Positions 19,127 through 28,839 of a stretch of DNA of 64,000 nt are shown in pieces. The stretch spans positions 1 through 64,000 of the forward strand of contig NZ_CP176580.1 in assembly GCF_046271865.1 (NCBI RefSeq), read 5' to 3'. Position 1 is the stretch's first letter, and each line of letters starts with the position of its first letter. Under the pieces are notes generated by a model. The model made no database searches. It was given only the letters and a program-made list of their open reading frames with translations, and was not told the origin of the DNA. This stretch comes from Nitrincola salilacus. Lineage in GTDB: Bacteria > Pseudomonadota > Gammaproteobacteria > Pseudomonadales > Balneatricaceae. The position numbers and the translations under genes were made by a program.

Positions 19127-20251
19127 ATGCGTATAGGTATACTTGGAGCTGGTCAACTGGGGCAGATGATGGCGCTTGCCGGGTATCCGCTGGGCAACCG
19201 CTTCGTATTCCTTGATACCAGTGGCAGCCCCAGTGCCGATATCGGCACAGTTGTAATGGATCAGGCAGAGCAGTCTCTGGATCAGTTCTTGCAACAAGTC
19301 GATTGCGTAACATATGAGTTCGAGCATCTTCCTCTGTCGCTGGTAAAGGCTGTTGAGGCGCGAAAGCCCCTCTATCCGGGCAGCGAAGCGATACGTGTCT
19401 GTCAGAATCGCGCTGAGGAGAAGGCACTGTTCACCCGCCTGGGAATCCCTGTGGCAGACTACAGACTTGTATCCTCGGCAGAAGAGTTGGCTGCTGCGGC
19501 GGCTGAATTAGGTGGAGCTCAGCAGATTCCGGTTGTTGCCAAATCCCTGACTGAAGGATATGACGGTAAGGGGCAAGCGGTATTGCGCACCCCTGCCGAG
19601 GCTGTTGATGCCTGGAATAAGATCGGGCACCCTGAGCTGATCGTTGAATCCTTCGTCGACTTCGTGCGCGAAGTGTCGATGATTGCCGTCAGAGGGCGCG
19701 ATGCCCAGGTGGTTTTCTATCCGATCGCAGAAAACCATCACAGTGAAGGCATTCTGCGCTACTCCATGGCGCCATTGCCGGATGTTTCGGAACAGTTACA
19801 GACGGTGGCAGAGGGCTATATCCATCAGTTGCTGGATGCGTTGGACTATGTCGGCGTGCTGACACTGGAGCTGTTCCAGACGCGCGATGGCAGGCTGCTG
19901 GCAAACGAGATGGCTCCCCGTGTGCATAACTCCGGGCACTGGACGCAAAATGGTGCCGTCACCAGCCAGTTTGAAAACCATCTGCGCGCTGTTCAGGGCG
20001 TTCCGCTGGGTTCTACGGCACCGCGCGGCCTGACCTGCATGATCAATATCATCGGAGAGCATGGTGATCTCTCGGCGCTGCTTGAAATCGAAGGTGCGCA
20101 TCTCCATCTCTATGGCAAGGAAGAGCGTGCCGGTCGTAAGCTCGGTCACGTTAACCTGGTCGCAGATAGCTACGAAGAGCTGCTGGCGAGTGTAGAACGC
20201 GCAAGAGCCTTGCTGCCGGGAGCGCCAGAAGCGCAGTTCAGTTTTATCTGA
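19127..20251 (+). CDS. purK: N5-carboxyaminoimidazole ribonucleotide synthase
   Basis: ATP-grasp enzyme that carboxylates AIR to N5-CAIR with ATP and bicarbonate, feeding PurE. 374 residues. Seen: MRIGILGAGQLGQMMALAG, the ATP-grasp loop YDGKGQAVL, and NEMAPRVHNSGHWTQNGA with metal-binding residues. GAGG-rich ribosome site upstream. Second gene of purEK. Confidence 0.97.
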   Translation: MRIGILGAGQLGQMMALAGYPLGNRFVFLDTSGSPSADIGTVVMDQAEQSLDQFLQQVDCVTYEFEHLPLSLVKAVEARKPLYPGSEAIRVCQNRAEEKALFTRLGIPVADYRLVSSAEELAAAAAELGGAQQIPVVAKSLTEGYDGKGQAVLRTPAEAVDAWNKIGHPELIVESFVDFVREVSMIAVRGRDAQVVFYPIAENHHSEGILRYSMAPLPDVSEQLQTVAEGYIHQLLDALDYVGVLTLELFQTRDGRLLANEMAPRVHNSGHWTQNGAVTSQFENHLRAVQGVPLGSTAPRGLTCMINIIGEHGDLSALLEIEGAHLHLYGKEERAGRKLGHVNLVADSYEELLASVERARALLPGAPEAQFSFI

Positions 20252-20323
20252 CATTCATATTTATTGGGATTCCCCGGTTAGCGTTCACTAGCCTATATTG
20301 GCTGGAATAAGGTTCGGAGGGTA

Positions 20324-20884
20324 ATGATGAATGCCTGGCAGTTGAATCGGGCGGTCAGAGTGTTGCGACAGGGTGGTGTCATCGCTTATCCCACTGAAGC
20401 GGTCTGGGGGTTGGGCTGCGATCCCTGGAATGAAGCTGCTGTCATGAGGCTACTGCGCCTGAAGCGCAGACCTGTAGACAAAGGGTTGATATTGGTGGCC
20501 TCCTCCATCGATCAGGTGCAGCCGTTGCTGACGCCTCTGACACTGTCGCAGAGGCAGAGTGTCATGGATAGTTGGCCCGGCCCCGTTACCTGGTTGATCC
20601 CGGATCCAGCCGATATGATCCCCGACTGGGTCAAGGGGCGACATGACAGCGTTGCCATACGTGTCAGTGCGCATCCATTAGTAAAGCATCTCTGTGATGC
20701 CTGGGGTGGTCCTCTGGTGTCGACTTCAGCCAACCCTTCTGCGGCCCAACCAGCCAAAACAAATTTGAAAGTTAAGACTTACTTCGGCTCTGGGCTCGAT
20801 TTTATATTGAATGGTGAGCTTGGTGGCCGAGACCGTCCAAGCGAGATTCGATCTATCTCAGATTTTTCGGTTATCAGAACGTAA
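20324..20884 (+). CDS. tsaC: Threonylcarbamoyl-AMP synthase (TsaC/Sua5/YrdC)
   Basis: Makes threonylcarbamoyl-AMP for the t6A37 modification of ANN-decoding tRNAs. 186 residues, short TsaC type without the Sua5 C-terminal domain. Motifs: GGVIAYPTEAVWGLGCDP, KRRPVDKGLILVA, and STSANPSAAQPA near the C-terminus. CGGAGGG is 3 bp before the first ATG and 6 bp before a second (20327), which may be the real start. It precedes hemF-aroE, a common neighbourhood for this gene. Confidence 0.95.
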   Translation: MMNAWQLNRAVRVLRQGGVIAYPTEAVWGLGCDPWNEAAVMRLLRLKRRPVDKGLILVASSIDQVQPLLTPLTLSQRQSVMDSWPGPVTWLIPDPADMIPDWVKGRHDSVAIRVSAHPLVKHLCDAWGGPLVSTSANPSAAQPAKTNLKVKTYFGSGLDFILNGELGGRDRPSEIRSISDFSVIRT

Positions 20885-20910
20885 GTAAGTATTCACATCT
20901 GGAGTTAACT

Positions 20911-21828
20911 ATGTCTGTTCCTGATATCGACGCCGTAAAAAACTATCTGCTGGGGCTTCAAGATCGTATCTGTGATCAGCTGCAAAGCATTGATTCAAAT
21001 GAATTTATAGAAGATAGCTGGGTGCGTGAAGGTGGCGGTGGTGGCAGAACCCGTGTACTGAGCCAAGGCTCAGTCATAGAAAAAGGCGGCGTTAACTTTT
21101 CCCATGTGCATGGCGATAAGCTTCCTGCCTCTGCCACGGCCCATCGACCCGAACTTGCGGGGCGCCATTTTCAGGCGATGGGCGTCTCGCTGGTGATACA
21201 TCCGCATAATCCGCACGTTCCTACTTCACATGCCAATGTGCGATTCTTCGTAGCTGAGAAGGAAAATGAAGAACCGGTCTGGTGGTTTGGTGGTGGTTTC
21301 GATCTGACCCCCTACTACGGTGTGGATGAAGACTGCATCCATTGGCATCAGGTTGCACGTGATGCCTGTGCGCCGTTTGGTGAAGATATTTATCCACGTT
21401 ACAAGCAATGGTGCGATGACTACTTTTACCTGAAACACCGCAATGAACCCCGCGGCGTTGGCGGTTTGTTCTTTGATGATCTGAATGAGCCAGATTTCGA
21501 GACCAGCTTTGCGCTGATGCGCGCGATCGGCGATGCTTATATCGAGGCATATCTCCCTATCGTCAAGCGTCGACGTGACATGCCCTACGGTAAGCGTGAG
21601 CGTGATTTCCAGTTGCATCGTCGTGGCCGCTATGTAGAGTTCAACCTGGTTTATGACCGCGGAACACTGTTTGGGCTACAATCGGGCGGGCGCACTGAGT
21701 CGATCCTGATGTCGCTGCCGCCGGAGGTGCGCTGGAGTTATGACTGGCAAGTTGAGCCAGGCTCGCCCGAAGCCAGGCTTTATGAGCACTTTCTGCAGTC
21801 GAAGGATTGGCTGGGAGATATCAAATGA
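20911..21828 (+). CDS. hemF: Oxygen-dependent coproporphyrinogen III oxidase
   Basis: Oxidatively decarboxylates coproporphyrinogen III to protoporphyrinogen IX in aerobic haem synthesis. 305 residues. Diagnostic blocks: WVREGGGGGRTRVLSQG, GVNFSHVHGD, WWFGGGFDLTPYYG and GRYVEFNLVYDRGTLFGLQ. GGAG lies 6 bp before the ATG. Its stop overlaps the aroE start (ATGA). Confidence 0.97.
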   Translation: MSVPDIDAVKNYLLGLQDRICDQLQSIDSNEFIEDSWVREGGGGGRTRVLSQGSVIEKGGVNFSHVHGDKLPASATAHRPELAGRHFQAMGVSLVIHPHNPHVPTSHANVRFFVAEKENEEPVWWFGGGFDLTPYYGVDEDCIHWHQVARDACAPFGEDIYPRYKQWCDDYFYLKHRNEPRGVGGLFFDDLNEPDFETSFALMRAIGDAYIEAYLPIVKRRRDMPYGKRERDFQLHRRGRYVEFNLVYDRGTLFGLQSGGRTESILMSLPPEVRWSYDWQVEPGSPEARLYEHFLQSKDWLGDIK

Positions 21829-22667
21829 TTGATAAATATGCAGTATTCGGTCATCCAATCAACCATAGTAAATCGCCTCTGATCCATGGCATGTTTGCTG
21901 CGCAACAGGATCAGCTACTGGAATACACAGCGGTTGATATTGCTGAAGAGGAATTTGAACAGCGGGTTGAAGCGTTTTTACAGGAGCCCGGTAAAGGTCT
22001 GAATATCACGGTTCCCTTCAAGGAGCGTGCCTGGGCATTGGCGGCAGTAAGAACAGAGCGCGCCGAATTGGCTGGTGCGGTTAATACCCTCTGGCGCGAT
22101 GAGTCAGGATCGATCCGAGGAGATAATACTGACGGTGCCGGATTAGTTGCTGACCTGACCTGTAACCACAGAATTCAACTCGATAAGAGTCGCATTCTGT
22201 TGCTGGGTGCAGGCGGCGCGGCGCGGGGTGTGATAAAACCACTTCTTGATGCGGGTGCTTCAGAGTTAGTAATTGCTAACAGAACCTTGTCGAAAGCGCA
22301 GCTTCTGGTCTCGGTTTTTGGCCCGGTCGGCTCATCAAATCATCAGATCAGCGCCTGTGATTTTCAACACCTGCCGGAAGGCAATTTTGATCTGATCATC
22401 AATGCGACCTCTGCAGGGTTGAGTGGAGAAACCCCCGACCTACCAGTTCATCTGATGAATGAGTACACCATCTGTTACGACATGTTGTATGGCACTTCAG
22501 AAACGCCTTTCTGTCGCTGGGCTCGACAGCATCAAGCAAGTAAATCGCTGGATGGCCTGGGTATGTTGGTGGAGCAGGCGGCTGAGTCTTTTCTGATCTG
22601 GCGCGGCATCAAGCCGGATACTGCTCCCGTCATTGAAGCTCTGCGCCAGAGTCTGGGGCAGCAATAA
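21825..22667 (+). CDS. aroE: Shikimate dehydrogenase
   Basis: NADP-dependent reduction of 3-dehydroshikimate to shikimate in aromatic amino acid synthesis. 280 residues from the ATG that overlaps the hemF stop. Seen: substrate-site motif KYAVFGHPINHSKSPLIH, catalytic Lys in NITVPFKERA, GDNTDGAG, and the dinucleotide loop LLGAGGAARGV. Start chosen because MIDKYAVFG matches the family N-terminus. Confidence 0.97.
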   Translation: MIDKYAVFGHPINHSKSPLIHGMFAAQQDQLLEYTAVDIAEEEFEQRVEAFLQEPGKGLNITVPFKERAWALAAVRTERAELAGAVNTLWRDESGSIRGDNTDGAGLVADLTCNHRIQLDKSRILLLGAGGAARGVIKPLLDAGASELVIANRTLSKAQLLVSVFGPVGSSNHQISACDFQHLPEGNFDLIINATSAGLSGETPDLPVHLMNEYTICYDMLYGTSETPFCRWARQHQASKSLDGLGMLVEQAAESFLIWRGIKPDTAPVIEALRQSLGQQ

Positions 22668-22739
22668 AGCTCACAAGGCTTGTCAAACCTAGCCGTGAAA
22701 CGCTATAACTGAATTGAACCCACCTTCTGGATCAATAAC

Positions 22740-25112
22740 ATGCCTGATCATGTTTCACTGAGCGCCGAGCAACTATATAAACGTTGCGACCATCAGGATC
22801 TGCCCTTTCTGACGACTGAAACGCTGGAACCCTTTAATGGTTTCTTCGGTCAGGAGCGTGCTGTTGAGGCCATGAGCTTCGGCGTCGGTATGCAGAGACC
22901 GGGCTACAACATGTTTGTCATGGGTAACCCTCATACCGGACGCTTCTCTTTTTCCATGGAAAGCCTCAAGAGCGGAGCGAAGAAGGAGAGCAAGCCGAGT
23001 GACTGGTGTTACCTCAATAATCTGTCGGATTCGCGCTACCCCGTTGTGCTGGAGTTGCCGTCAGGAAAGGCGGGTCCGCTGAAGCGGGATATTGGTGGAT
23101 TACTTGAAAGCATCATGACTGAGTTGCCGGCTGCGTTCGAAAGCCCGGGTTATCAGCGCATGAACAGCCGTATCGAGCGTGATTTCAACCGCCGTTACGA
23201 TCAGGCGATTGATCAGGTAGAGCGTAAGGCTCGTGAGTGCAGCATTGCCGTGTATCGCGATGCCGGTACGATAGGCTTTACTCCTGTCGCGGCGGGTCAG
23301 GCGATGGATGAGGCAGTATTTTCGCAACTGCCTGAGGAGGAGCGCGATACCTTCCAGAAGAATATCTCGATGTTGGAAGAGCAGTTGAATGAAGCACTGG
23401 CCGAGCTTCCGAAGTGGCGTCGTGAAGCTGCGCAGCAGATGAAAGCGCTGGATCGTGAAACTGCACAGAAAGCACTGGCGCCGCTGTTCAACTCGCTGCG
23501 TGAGCGCTATATCAATATGCCCAGTGTGGTCAGCTACCTTGCCCACATCGAACGTGATTTAATCAAGAATGCTGCTGACCTGGTGAATGACGACAAGCCA
23601 CTGGAAAGTAAGAGCGATCAGCAGCGCAGCAGTTATCTCGAAGAAAACTACGGTATCAACCTGTTGGTGGATAACCACAAAACTAAAGGTGCGCCGGTTG
23701 TTTATGAAGCGCACCCAAGCTATGAAAATCTGTTTGGCAAGATCGAGTACCTGAGTGAGATGGGGTCATTGCAGACCAACTATACGCTGATTCGCCCCGG
23801 TGCTCTGCATAGAGCCAATGGTGGCTATCTGGTGATGGAAGCTGAGAAGTTGCTTGAGCAGCCTTTTGTGTACAACGCGCTGAAGCGTGCACTCAAAGCA
23901 CATGAGATCCGCATCGAAAACCCGGTCAGTGAGTATACCGGTATCAGTACCATCTCCCTTAATCCACAGCCGGTCAAACTGAAGGTGAAGGTGGTGCTGG
24001 TAGGCGAGCGCGATACCTACTATCTGTTGCAGGAGCTGGATCACGATTTCGAAAAGATGTTCCGAGTCGTAGTGGATTTTGATGAAGATGTGGGCAGAGG
24101 GCCCTCCTCGATTCGAAACTATGCGCGTCTGATGAAGACGCTTTCTGTTGAAGAGGGGCTCGCAGCACTCAAACGCGAAGCGGTTGCTCGCCTTGTAGAG
24201 CACAGCTCACGGCTGGCGGAAGATCAGGAGTTGTTATCTGCGCACATAGGCGAACTGGTTGATCTGCTCTGTGAAGCGGATTACCATCGCCGTCAGCGAG
24301 GAGAGGCGCTGATCACCTCGGATCATGTGGAGCGTGCTCTGCAGGCAAAAGAGCGGCGCACCGGTCGTCTGGCCCAGAAGATCCTCGATGGCATCCTCAA
24401 CCGCACTGTTTTGATCGATACTGAAGGAGAGGCCGTCGGTCGCTCCAATGGTCTGACTGTGTTGCAAGTAGGTGATGTGGCTTTCGGTACACCGGCCAGA
24501 ATCACGGCAACCGTAAACCCGGGCAATCGTGGGATAGTGGATATTGAGCGTGAAGTGACTCTCGGCCAGCCGATCCACTCCAAGGGTGTGTTGATCCTGA
24601 CTGGCTATCTGGGGCACAAGTATGCGAAAGACTTCCCCCTTACCCTGTCAGCCAGTATCGCGCTGGAGCAGTCCTACGGTTATATCGATGGCGACAGCGC
24701 ATCTATGGCGGAGGTCTGTACGCTGGTGTCGGCACTGACCGGCATCCCGATCAGTCAGCAATACGCGATCACCGGGTCAATCAACCAGTATGGCGAAGTG
24801 CAGGCGATTGGTGGTGTTAACGAAAAAATCGAGGGTTTCTTCAAACTCTGCAAAACCCGAGGCCTGACAGGGAGCCAGGGTGTTGTGATTCCACGGGCCA
24901 ATGTGCGTAATCTGATGCTCAAGCGCGAAGTGGTAGAGGCGGTCAGCGAGGGGCAGTTCAAGGTCTATGCAGTCAGTACGGTGGATGAATGCATGGAGAT
25001 CCTGATGGGGCGCAATGCCGGGGTGTTGAAGGCAGATGGCCACTTCACTCAGCGCAGCATCAATGCGGAAGTGGTAAAACGCTTGCGTGAAGTGGCTAAA
25101 GCCAAGCCGTGA
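22740..25112 (+). CDS. LonB-like ATP-dependent protease
   Basis: Cytoplasmic AAA+ protease of the Lon-related group with a C-terminal Lon serine peptidase domain. 790 residues. The N-terminus FFGQERAVEAMSFGVGMQRPGYNMFVMG carries a Walker-like NPHTGR loop; a long inserted helical region spans about 130-300; the AAA part continues with HRANGGYLVMEAEKLLEQP. The peptidase domain has the catalytic serine in GDSASMAEVC and lysine in GGVNEKIEGFF. No strong ribosome site precedes the ATG. It is the Pfam AAA_32/Lon_C type rather than classical Lon. Substrates unknown. Confidence 0.9.
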   Translation: MPDHVSLSAEQLYKRCDHQDLPFLTTETLEPFNGFFGQERAVEAMSFGVGMQRPGYNMFVMGNPHTGRFSFSMESLKSGAKKESKPSDWCYLNNLSDSRYPVVLELPSGKAGPLKRDIGGLLESIMTELPAAFESPGYQRMNSRIERDFNRRYDQAIDQVERKARECSIAVYRDAGTIGFTPVAAGQAMDEAVFSQLPEEERDTFQKNISMLEEQLNEALAELPKWRREAAQQMKALDRETAQKALAPLFNSLRERYINMPSVVSYLAHIERDLIKNAADLVNDDKPLESKSDQQRSSYLEENYGINLLVDNHKTKGAPVVYEAHPSYENLFGKIEYLSEMGSLQTNYTLIRPGALHRANGGYLVMEAEKLLEQPFVYNALKRALKAHEIRIENPVSEYTGISTISLNPQPVKLKVKVVLVGERDTYYLLQELDHDFEKMFRVVVDFDEDVGRGPSSIRNYARLMKTLSVEEGLAALKREAVARLVEHSSRLAEDQELLSAHIGELVDLLCEADYHRRQRGEALITSDHVERALQAKERRTGRLAQKILDGILNRTVLIDTEGEAVGRSNGLTVLQVGDVAFGTPARITATVNPGNRGIVDIEREVTLGQPIHSKGVLILTGYLGHKYAKDFPLTLSASIALEQSYGYIDGDSASMAEVCTLVSALTGIPISQQYAITGSINQYGEVQAIGGVNEKIEGFFKLCKTRGLTGSQGVVIPRANVRNLMLKREVVEAVSEGQFKVYAVSTVDECMEILMGRNAGVLKADGHFTQRSINAEVVKRLREVAKAKP

Positions 25113-25180
25113 TCGGCCCGGCGAACAGGCCGGTCAGAATTTACCACAGATAAGGCTGGATAAGCCGTATGACGGGCCTT

Positions 25181-25723
25181 TCAGGAGGTCCAGTTCTCAG
25201 CTAGATGCTTGTCCTTGAGGCGAGCATAGTTTTCTGCGGTATACACAAAAAAGGCGCGTTCCTTGTCGCTCAGTTCACGCATCTGTTGTACAGGCCTGCC
25301 GACATAGAGATAGCCGCTCTTCAGCGTCTTACCTGGTGGTACCAGGCTGCCTGCACCGATAATTACCTCATCTTCGACTACCGCACCATCCATCACCATG
25401 GCACCCATGCCGACCAGAATACGACTGCCCAGCGTGCAACCATGCAGCATCGCCTGATGACCGACCGTGACATGATCGCCGATAATCAGCGGGAAGCCTT
25501 CCGGATTATAGGGACCGGCGTGGGTGATATGCAGCACCGAACCATCCTGGATGCTGGTATACTGGCCTATGCGGATGCGATGCATGTCGCCACGGATCAC
25601 GACCAGTGGCCAGACTGAGCTTTCATCGCCTATCTCGACATCGCCCAGTACGATGGCGCTAGGATCAACGAAAACTTTTTTTCCCAGTTGAGGGGTCTGG
25701 CCCTGATACTGACGCAGAGTCAT
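25181..25723 (-). CDS. Gamma-class carbonic anhydrase family protein (YrdA-like)
   Basis: Left-handed beta-helix protein built from hexapeptide repeats. 180 residues. Metal-ligand-type histidines are visible in RGDMHRIRIG and TVGHQAMLHGCTLG. Relatives such as YrdA bind zinc or similar metals, but catalysis is often weak or unproven, so the physiological role is open. It converges with the LonB-like gene and faces away from prlC. Confidence 0.88.
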   Translation of the reverse strand: MTLRQYQGQTPQLGKKVFVDPSAIVLGDVEIGDESSVWPLVVIRGDMHRIRIGQYTSIQDGSVLHITHAGPYNPEGFPLIIGDHVTVGHQAMLHGCTLGSRILVGMGAMVMDGAVVEDEVIIGAGSLVPPGKTLKSGYLYVGRPVQQMRELSDKERAFFVYTAENYARLKDKHLAENWTS

Positions 25724-25905
25724 GCTGACTATCCTGTAGTTGAGGTGTAGTTGAAGGTGTAGTTTGGCTGTGCGGTTAGACTGTAGTTTTGGCTATTTGT
25801 TTGGCTGCTTGTTTGAAAAACGCACGCTCTGCCCTCATTGTATAACAAAGTGCAGCCACAACTGCAGGCTGCAGATCAGATTCCCGCATCACCGGAGGCT
25901 AAATC
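25724..25905. other. Divergent intergenic region with degenerate repeats
   Basis: 182 bp between the gamma-CA gene (-) and prlC (+). The stretch 25735-25815 is rich in diverged copies of GTAGTT and TTGGCTG words (gtgtagttgaaggtgtagtt, then tttggctgtg / ttttggctat / gtttggctgc). No clear promoter boxes; TGTATAAC at 25839-25846 might serve as part of a prlC promoter. Confidence 0.5.
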
Positions 25906-27948
25906 ATGACCAACCCGCTGTTAGAGCAGCATCTGCTGCCTGAATTCAGTCGTATCAAGGCAGAGCATATCGAGCCTGCGATCGATCAACTGCTGGCGCG
26001 TAATCGCAGCAGGATTGAACAACTGACGGCGGACCCGGATGCGTTGAACTGGGAGTCGCTGGTATTGCAGCTGGATGAGTTGAATGATGAACTGTCCAGA
26101 GCCTGGTCACCCGCGTCGCACCTGAATGCAGTGATGAACTCCGATGAGCTGCGCGAGGCTTATAATCGCAGCCTGCCCAAGCTGTCGGAGTACTGGACTG
26201 AGCTGGGGCAGAATCAGGCACTGTTCAAGGCTTACCAGGCGCTCTCTGAAGGTGATGGTTATCAGCAGATGACGCTGGAGCAGCGCAAGGTGATCGATAA
26301 TGCTCTGCGTGACTTCAAACTGTCGGGAATCAACCTGCCCTCGGAACAGCAGCAGCGCTATGCCGAGTTGAGGAAGAAACTGTCGGCTCTGACCACAGGT
26401 TTCTCTGAAAACGTCCTGGATGCCACGCAGGGCTGGTTCCATCACACGCAGAACGAAGCCGATCTACAGGGGATGCCGGAGCATGCGATCGCTGCTGCCG
26501 CCCAGGCGGCCAGTACTCGGGAACAGCAGGGTTGGGTGGTCACACTGGATTTCCCTGCCTATTATGCCGTACTGACCTATGCGGACAATCGTGAGCTGCG
26601 TGAGCAGTTGTATCGTGCCTACAGCACACGGGCGTCTGATCAGGGGCCGAATGCCGGTAAATGGGACAATAGCGGTGTGATGCAAGAGATTCTTGAATTG
26701 CGCCATGAGCTGGCTGCCCTGCTGGGCTTCAGCAGCTATGCGGATTACTCACTGGCAACCAAAATGGCTGAGTCGCCTGAGCAGGTGCTGGGTTTTCTTC
26801 GCGATCTGGCCGAGAAGAGCAAGCCGGTTGCCCGGCAGGAACTTAAAGAGCTGAGTGATTTTGCCGCAGACCTTGACGGCACTGCTGAACTGATGCCCTG
26901 GGATGTCAGCTACTATGCCGAAAAACTGAAGCAGCAGCGCTATGAAGTGTCGCAGCAGATGTTGCGCCCCTATTTCCCCCTGCCTAAGGTGCTGGATGGC
27001 CTTATTGCACTGGTGGATAAGCTGTTCGGTGTGCAGATTCGTGAGATGGACAGCTTCGACAGCTGGCATGACGATGTACGGATGTTTGAGCTTAGCAGAG
27101 ACGGGGAAATCCTGGCCTACTGCTATCTGGACCCCTTTGCGCGCAGTAACAAGCGTGGTGGTGCCTGGATGGATGGCTGTCGGGTGCGCCGTCGATGTGT
27201 GGATGGGCAGCTGCAGTTGCCGGTCGCTTATCTGGTGTGTAATTTCACGCCGCCATTGAACGGCAAACCGGCGCTGCTGACCCATGATGAAGTGACCACT
27301 CTGTTCCATGAGTTCGGCCATGGCCTGCACCATATGCTGACACGTATCGAGTATGCCGATATCAGCGGGATAAACGGTGTGGCGTGGGATGCGGTCGAGT
27401 TGCCCAGTCAATTTCTGGAAAACTGGTGCTGGGAACCTGAGGGGCTGGCGTTGATGTCGGCCCATCATGAAACGGGTGAGCCACTGCCGCAGGCGTTGCT
27501 CGACAAGATGCTGGCCGCCAAACACTTTCAGGCAGGCATGATGATGGTGCGACAGATAGAGCTTTCGCTGTTTGATTTCCGCCTGCACCACGAATTTCAA
27601 CCAGGCGTGACTGATATACAGGCGTTGCTGAATCAGGTGCGTGACGAGGTGGCTGTTATTCAACCGCCTGCCGAGAACCGCTTCCAACACAGTTTCAGTC
27701 ATATATTTGCCGGTGGTTACGCTGCAGGCTACTACAGTTACAAATGGGCAGAGGTCTTGTCGGCAGATGCTTTCTCGCGATTTGAGGAGGAGGGTGTGCT
27801 GAATCCGACTACTGGCCGTGATTTCCGTGAAAATATTCTGGAAAAAGGTGGCTCGGCGGAGCCGATGGAGTTGTTTGTTGCCTTCAGAGGGCGTGAGCCC
27901 AGTGTTGAGCCACTGCTGCGCCACTCAGGCATTACTGGAAGAGCGTGA
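25906..27948 (+). CDS. prlC: Oligopeptidase A (M3 zinc metallopeptidase)
   Basis: Cytoplasmic peptidase that degrades short peptides including cleaved signal peptides. 680 residues, the normal length. The zinc site HEFGHGLHHM (HExxH) is intact, followed downstream by the glutamate-bearing GVAWDAVELPSQFLENW. CCGGAGG precedes the ATG. yheV starts 4 bp after the stop, so the pair is an operon, an arrangement also seen in pseudomonads. Confidence 0.97.
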   Translation: MTNPLLEQHLLPEFSRIKAEHIEPAIDQLLARNRSRIEQLTADPDALNWESLVLQLDELNDELSRAWSPASHLNAVMNSDELREAYNRSLPKLSEYWTELGQNQALFKAYQALSEGDGYQQMTLEQRKVIDNALRDFKLSGINLPSEQQQRYAELRKKLSALTTGFSENVLDATQGWFHHTQNEADLQGMPEHAIAAAAQAASTREQQGWVVTLDFPAYYAVLTYADNRELREQLYRAYSTRASDQGPNAGKWDNSGVMQEILELRHELAALLGFSSYADYSLATKMAESPEQVLGFLRDLAEKSKPVARQELKELSDFAADLDGTAELMPWDVSYYAEKLKQQRYEVSQQMLRPYFPLPKVLDGLIALVDKLFGVQIREMDSFDSWHDDVRMFELSRDGEILAYCYLDPFARSNKRGGAWMDGCRVRRRCVDGQLQLPVAYLVCNFTPPLNGKPALLTHDEVTTLFHEFGHGLHHMLTRIEYADISGINGVAWDAVELPSQFLENWCWEPEGLALMSAHHETGEPLPQALLDKMLAAKHFQAGMMMVRQIELSLFDFRLHHEFQPGVTDIQALLNQVRDEVAVIQPPAENRFQHSFSHIFAGGYAAGYYSYKWAEVLSADAFSRFEEEGVLNPTTGRDFRENILEKGGSAEPMELFVAFRGREPSVEPLLRHSGITGRA

Positions 27949-27952
27949 GAAC

Positions 27953-28210
27953 ATGACAGTCACAAAACGTTTTGTTGCCGGTGCGGTCTGTCCGCGCTGT
28001 GCCGCCATGGATGCGATACGCATGTATCGGGACGAGGAGAGGGAGTACCGCGAGTGCGTCAAATGCGGCTTTGCAGATTCTCTCAGACTGGATGGCCGGC
28101 CGGAACCTCAGGAGGTTGAAACCCGTGTGACACGGCCTACCCAGCCTGTTGAAGTAGAGCCGGCCCAGCCGATAAAGTTCGTGATGCCATCCAAGCGAAA
28201 GGATAAGTAA
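27953..28210 (+). CDS. yheV: YheV family zinc-ribbon protein
   Basis: 85-residue putative metal-binding protein of unknown function. Two CxxC pairs at residues 13/16 and 35/38 (AVCPRC, ECVKCG) form a probable zinc ribbon; the N-terminus TKRFVAGAVCPRC matches the family. The C-terminus is a Pro/Glu-rich tail ending KRKDK. The open frame extends upstream within prlC, but the ATG 4 bp after the prlC stop is the sensible start. tag follows 1 bp later. Confidence 0.85.
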   Translation: MTVTKRFVAGAVCPRCAAMDAIRMYRDEEREYRECVKCGFADSLRLDGRPEPQEVETRVTRPTQPVEVEPAQPIKFVMPSKRKDK

Positions 28211-28211
28211 G

Positions 28212-28817
28212 ATGCACCTGCCCGACTCCGTCAGCCAGCCCTGTGGCTGGGCCATGCACAGCCCGCTGGAACTGCATTACCATGATACCGAATGGGGCAT
28301 GCCGCAGACGGATGATCAGGTGCTGTTTGAGTTTCTGGTGCTGGAAGCTGCTCAGGCGGGTCTGAGCTGGAATACCGTGCTGCAGAAGCGGGATGCCTAC
28401 AAGGCCCATTACCGGAACTTTGATCTGCAGCAGGTGGCTGCGTTCGACGAGTCAGATATCAGCCGGATGCTGGCCGATCCCGGACTGATCCGTCATCGTG
28501 GCAAGCTGGAGTCCTCAGTTAGCACCGCGCGAATTGTGCTGGAGATGCAGGCTAAGCATGGCAGCTTTGCAAAGTGGCTCTGGCAGTTTGTTGATGGTCG
28601 TCCTCTGAACGGGAACTGGGAGCGGATGAAGGAGGTTCCGGCGGAAACCGAGCTTTCAAATCAGCTATCCAAGGCTTTGAAGAAGGAGGGAGTGAAATTC
28701 TTTGGTCCGACCATCGCATACGCATTCATGCAAGCTGTCGGGTTAGTGAATGATCATGTAGTGACCTGCCCAAGGCATCAGATCTGTGTTGATGCAGGTG
28801 CAAGGATAGCGTTATAG
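28212..28817 (+). CDS. tag: DNA-3-methyladenine glycosylase I
   Basis: Base-excision repair enzyme removing 3-methyladenine. 201 residues. Seen: CGWA near the N-terminus, HYHDTEWGMP with a zinc-ligand histidine, LEAAQAGLSWNTVLQKRDAY, and the C-terminal NDHVVTCPRH that supplies the remaining His/Cys ligands. Third gene of prlC-yheV-tag. The tail after VTCPRH is a little longer than in E. coli Tag. Confidence 0.94.
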   Translation: MHLPDSVSQPCGWAMHSPLELHYHDTEWGMPQTDDQVLFEFLVLEAAQAGLSWNTVLQKRDAYKAHYRNFDLQQVAAFDESDISRMLADPGLIRHRGKLESSVSTARIVLEMQAKHGSFAKWLWQFVDGRPLNGNWERMKEVPAETELSNQLSKALKKEGVKFFGPTIAYAFMQAVGLVNDHVVTCPRHQICVDAGARIAL

Positions 28818-28839
28818 CTGTTGCGTACGGCCATCTGCT

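Noticed and set aside
26749..27924. Long antisense ORF across prlC
   Set aside because: Mirror of a GC-rich conserved gene; no start signals, and prlC is clearly the coding strand.
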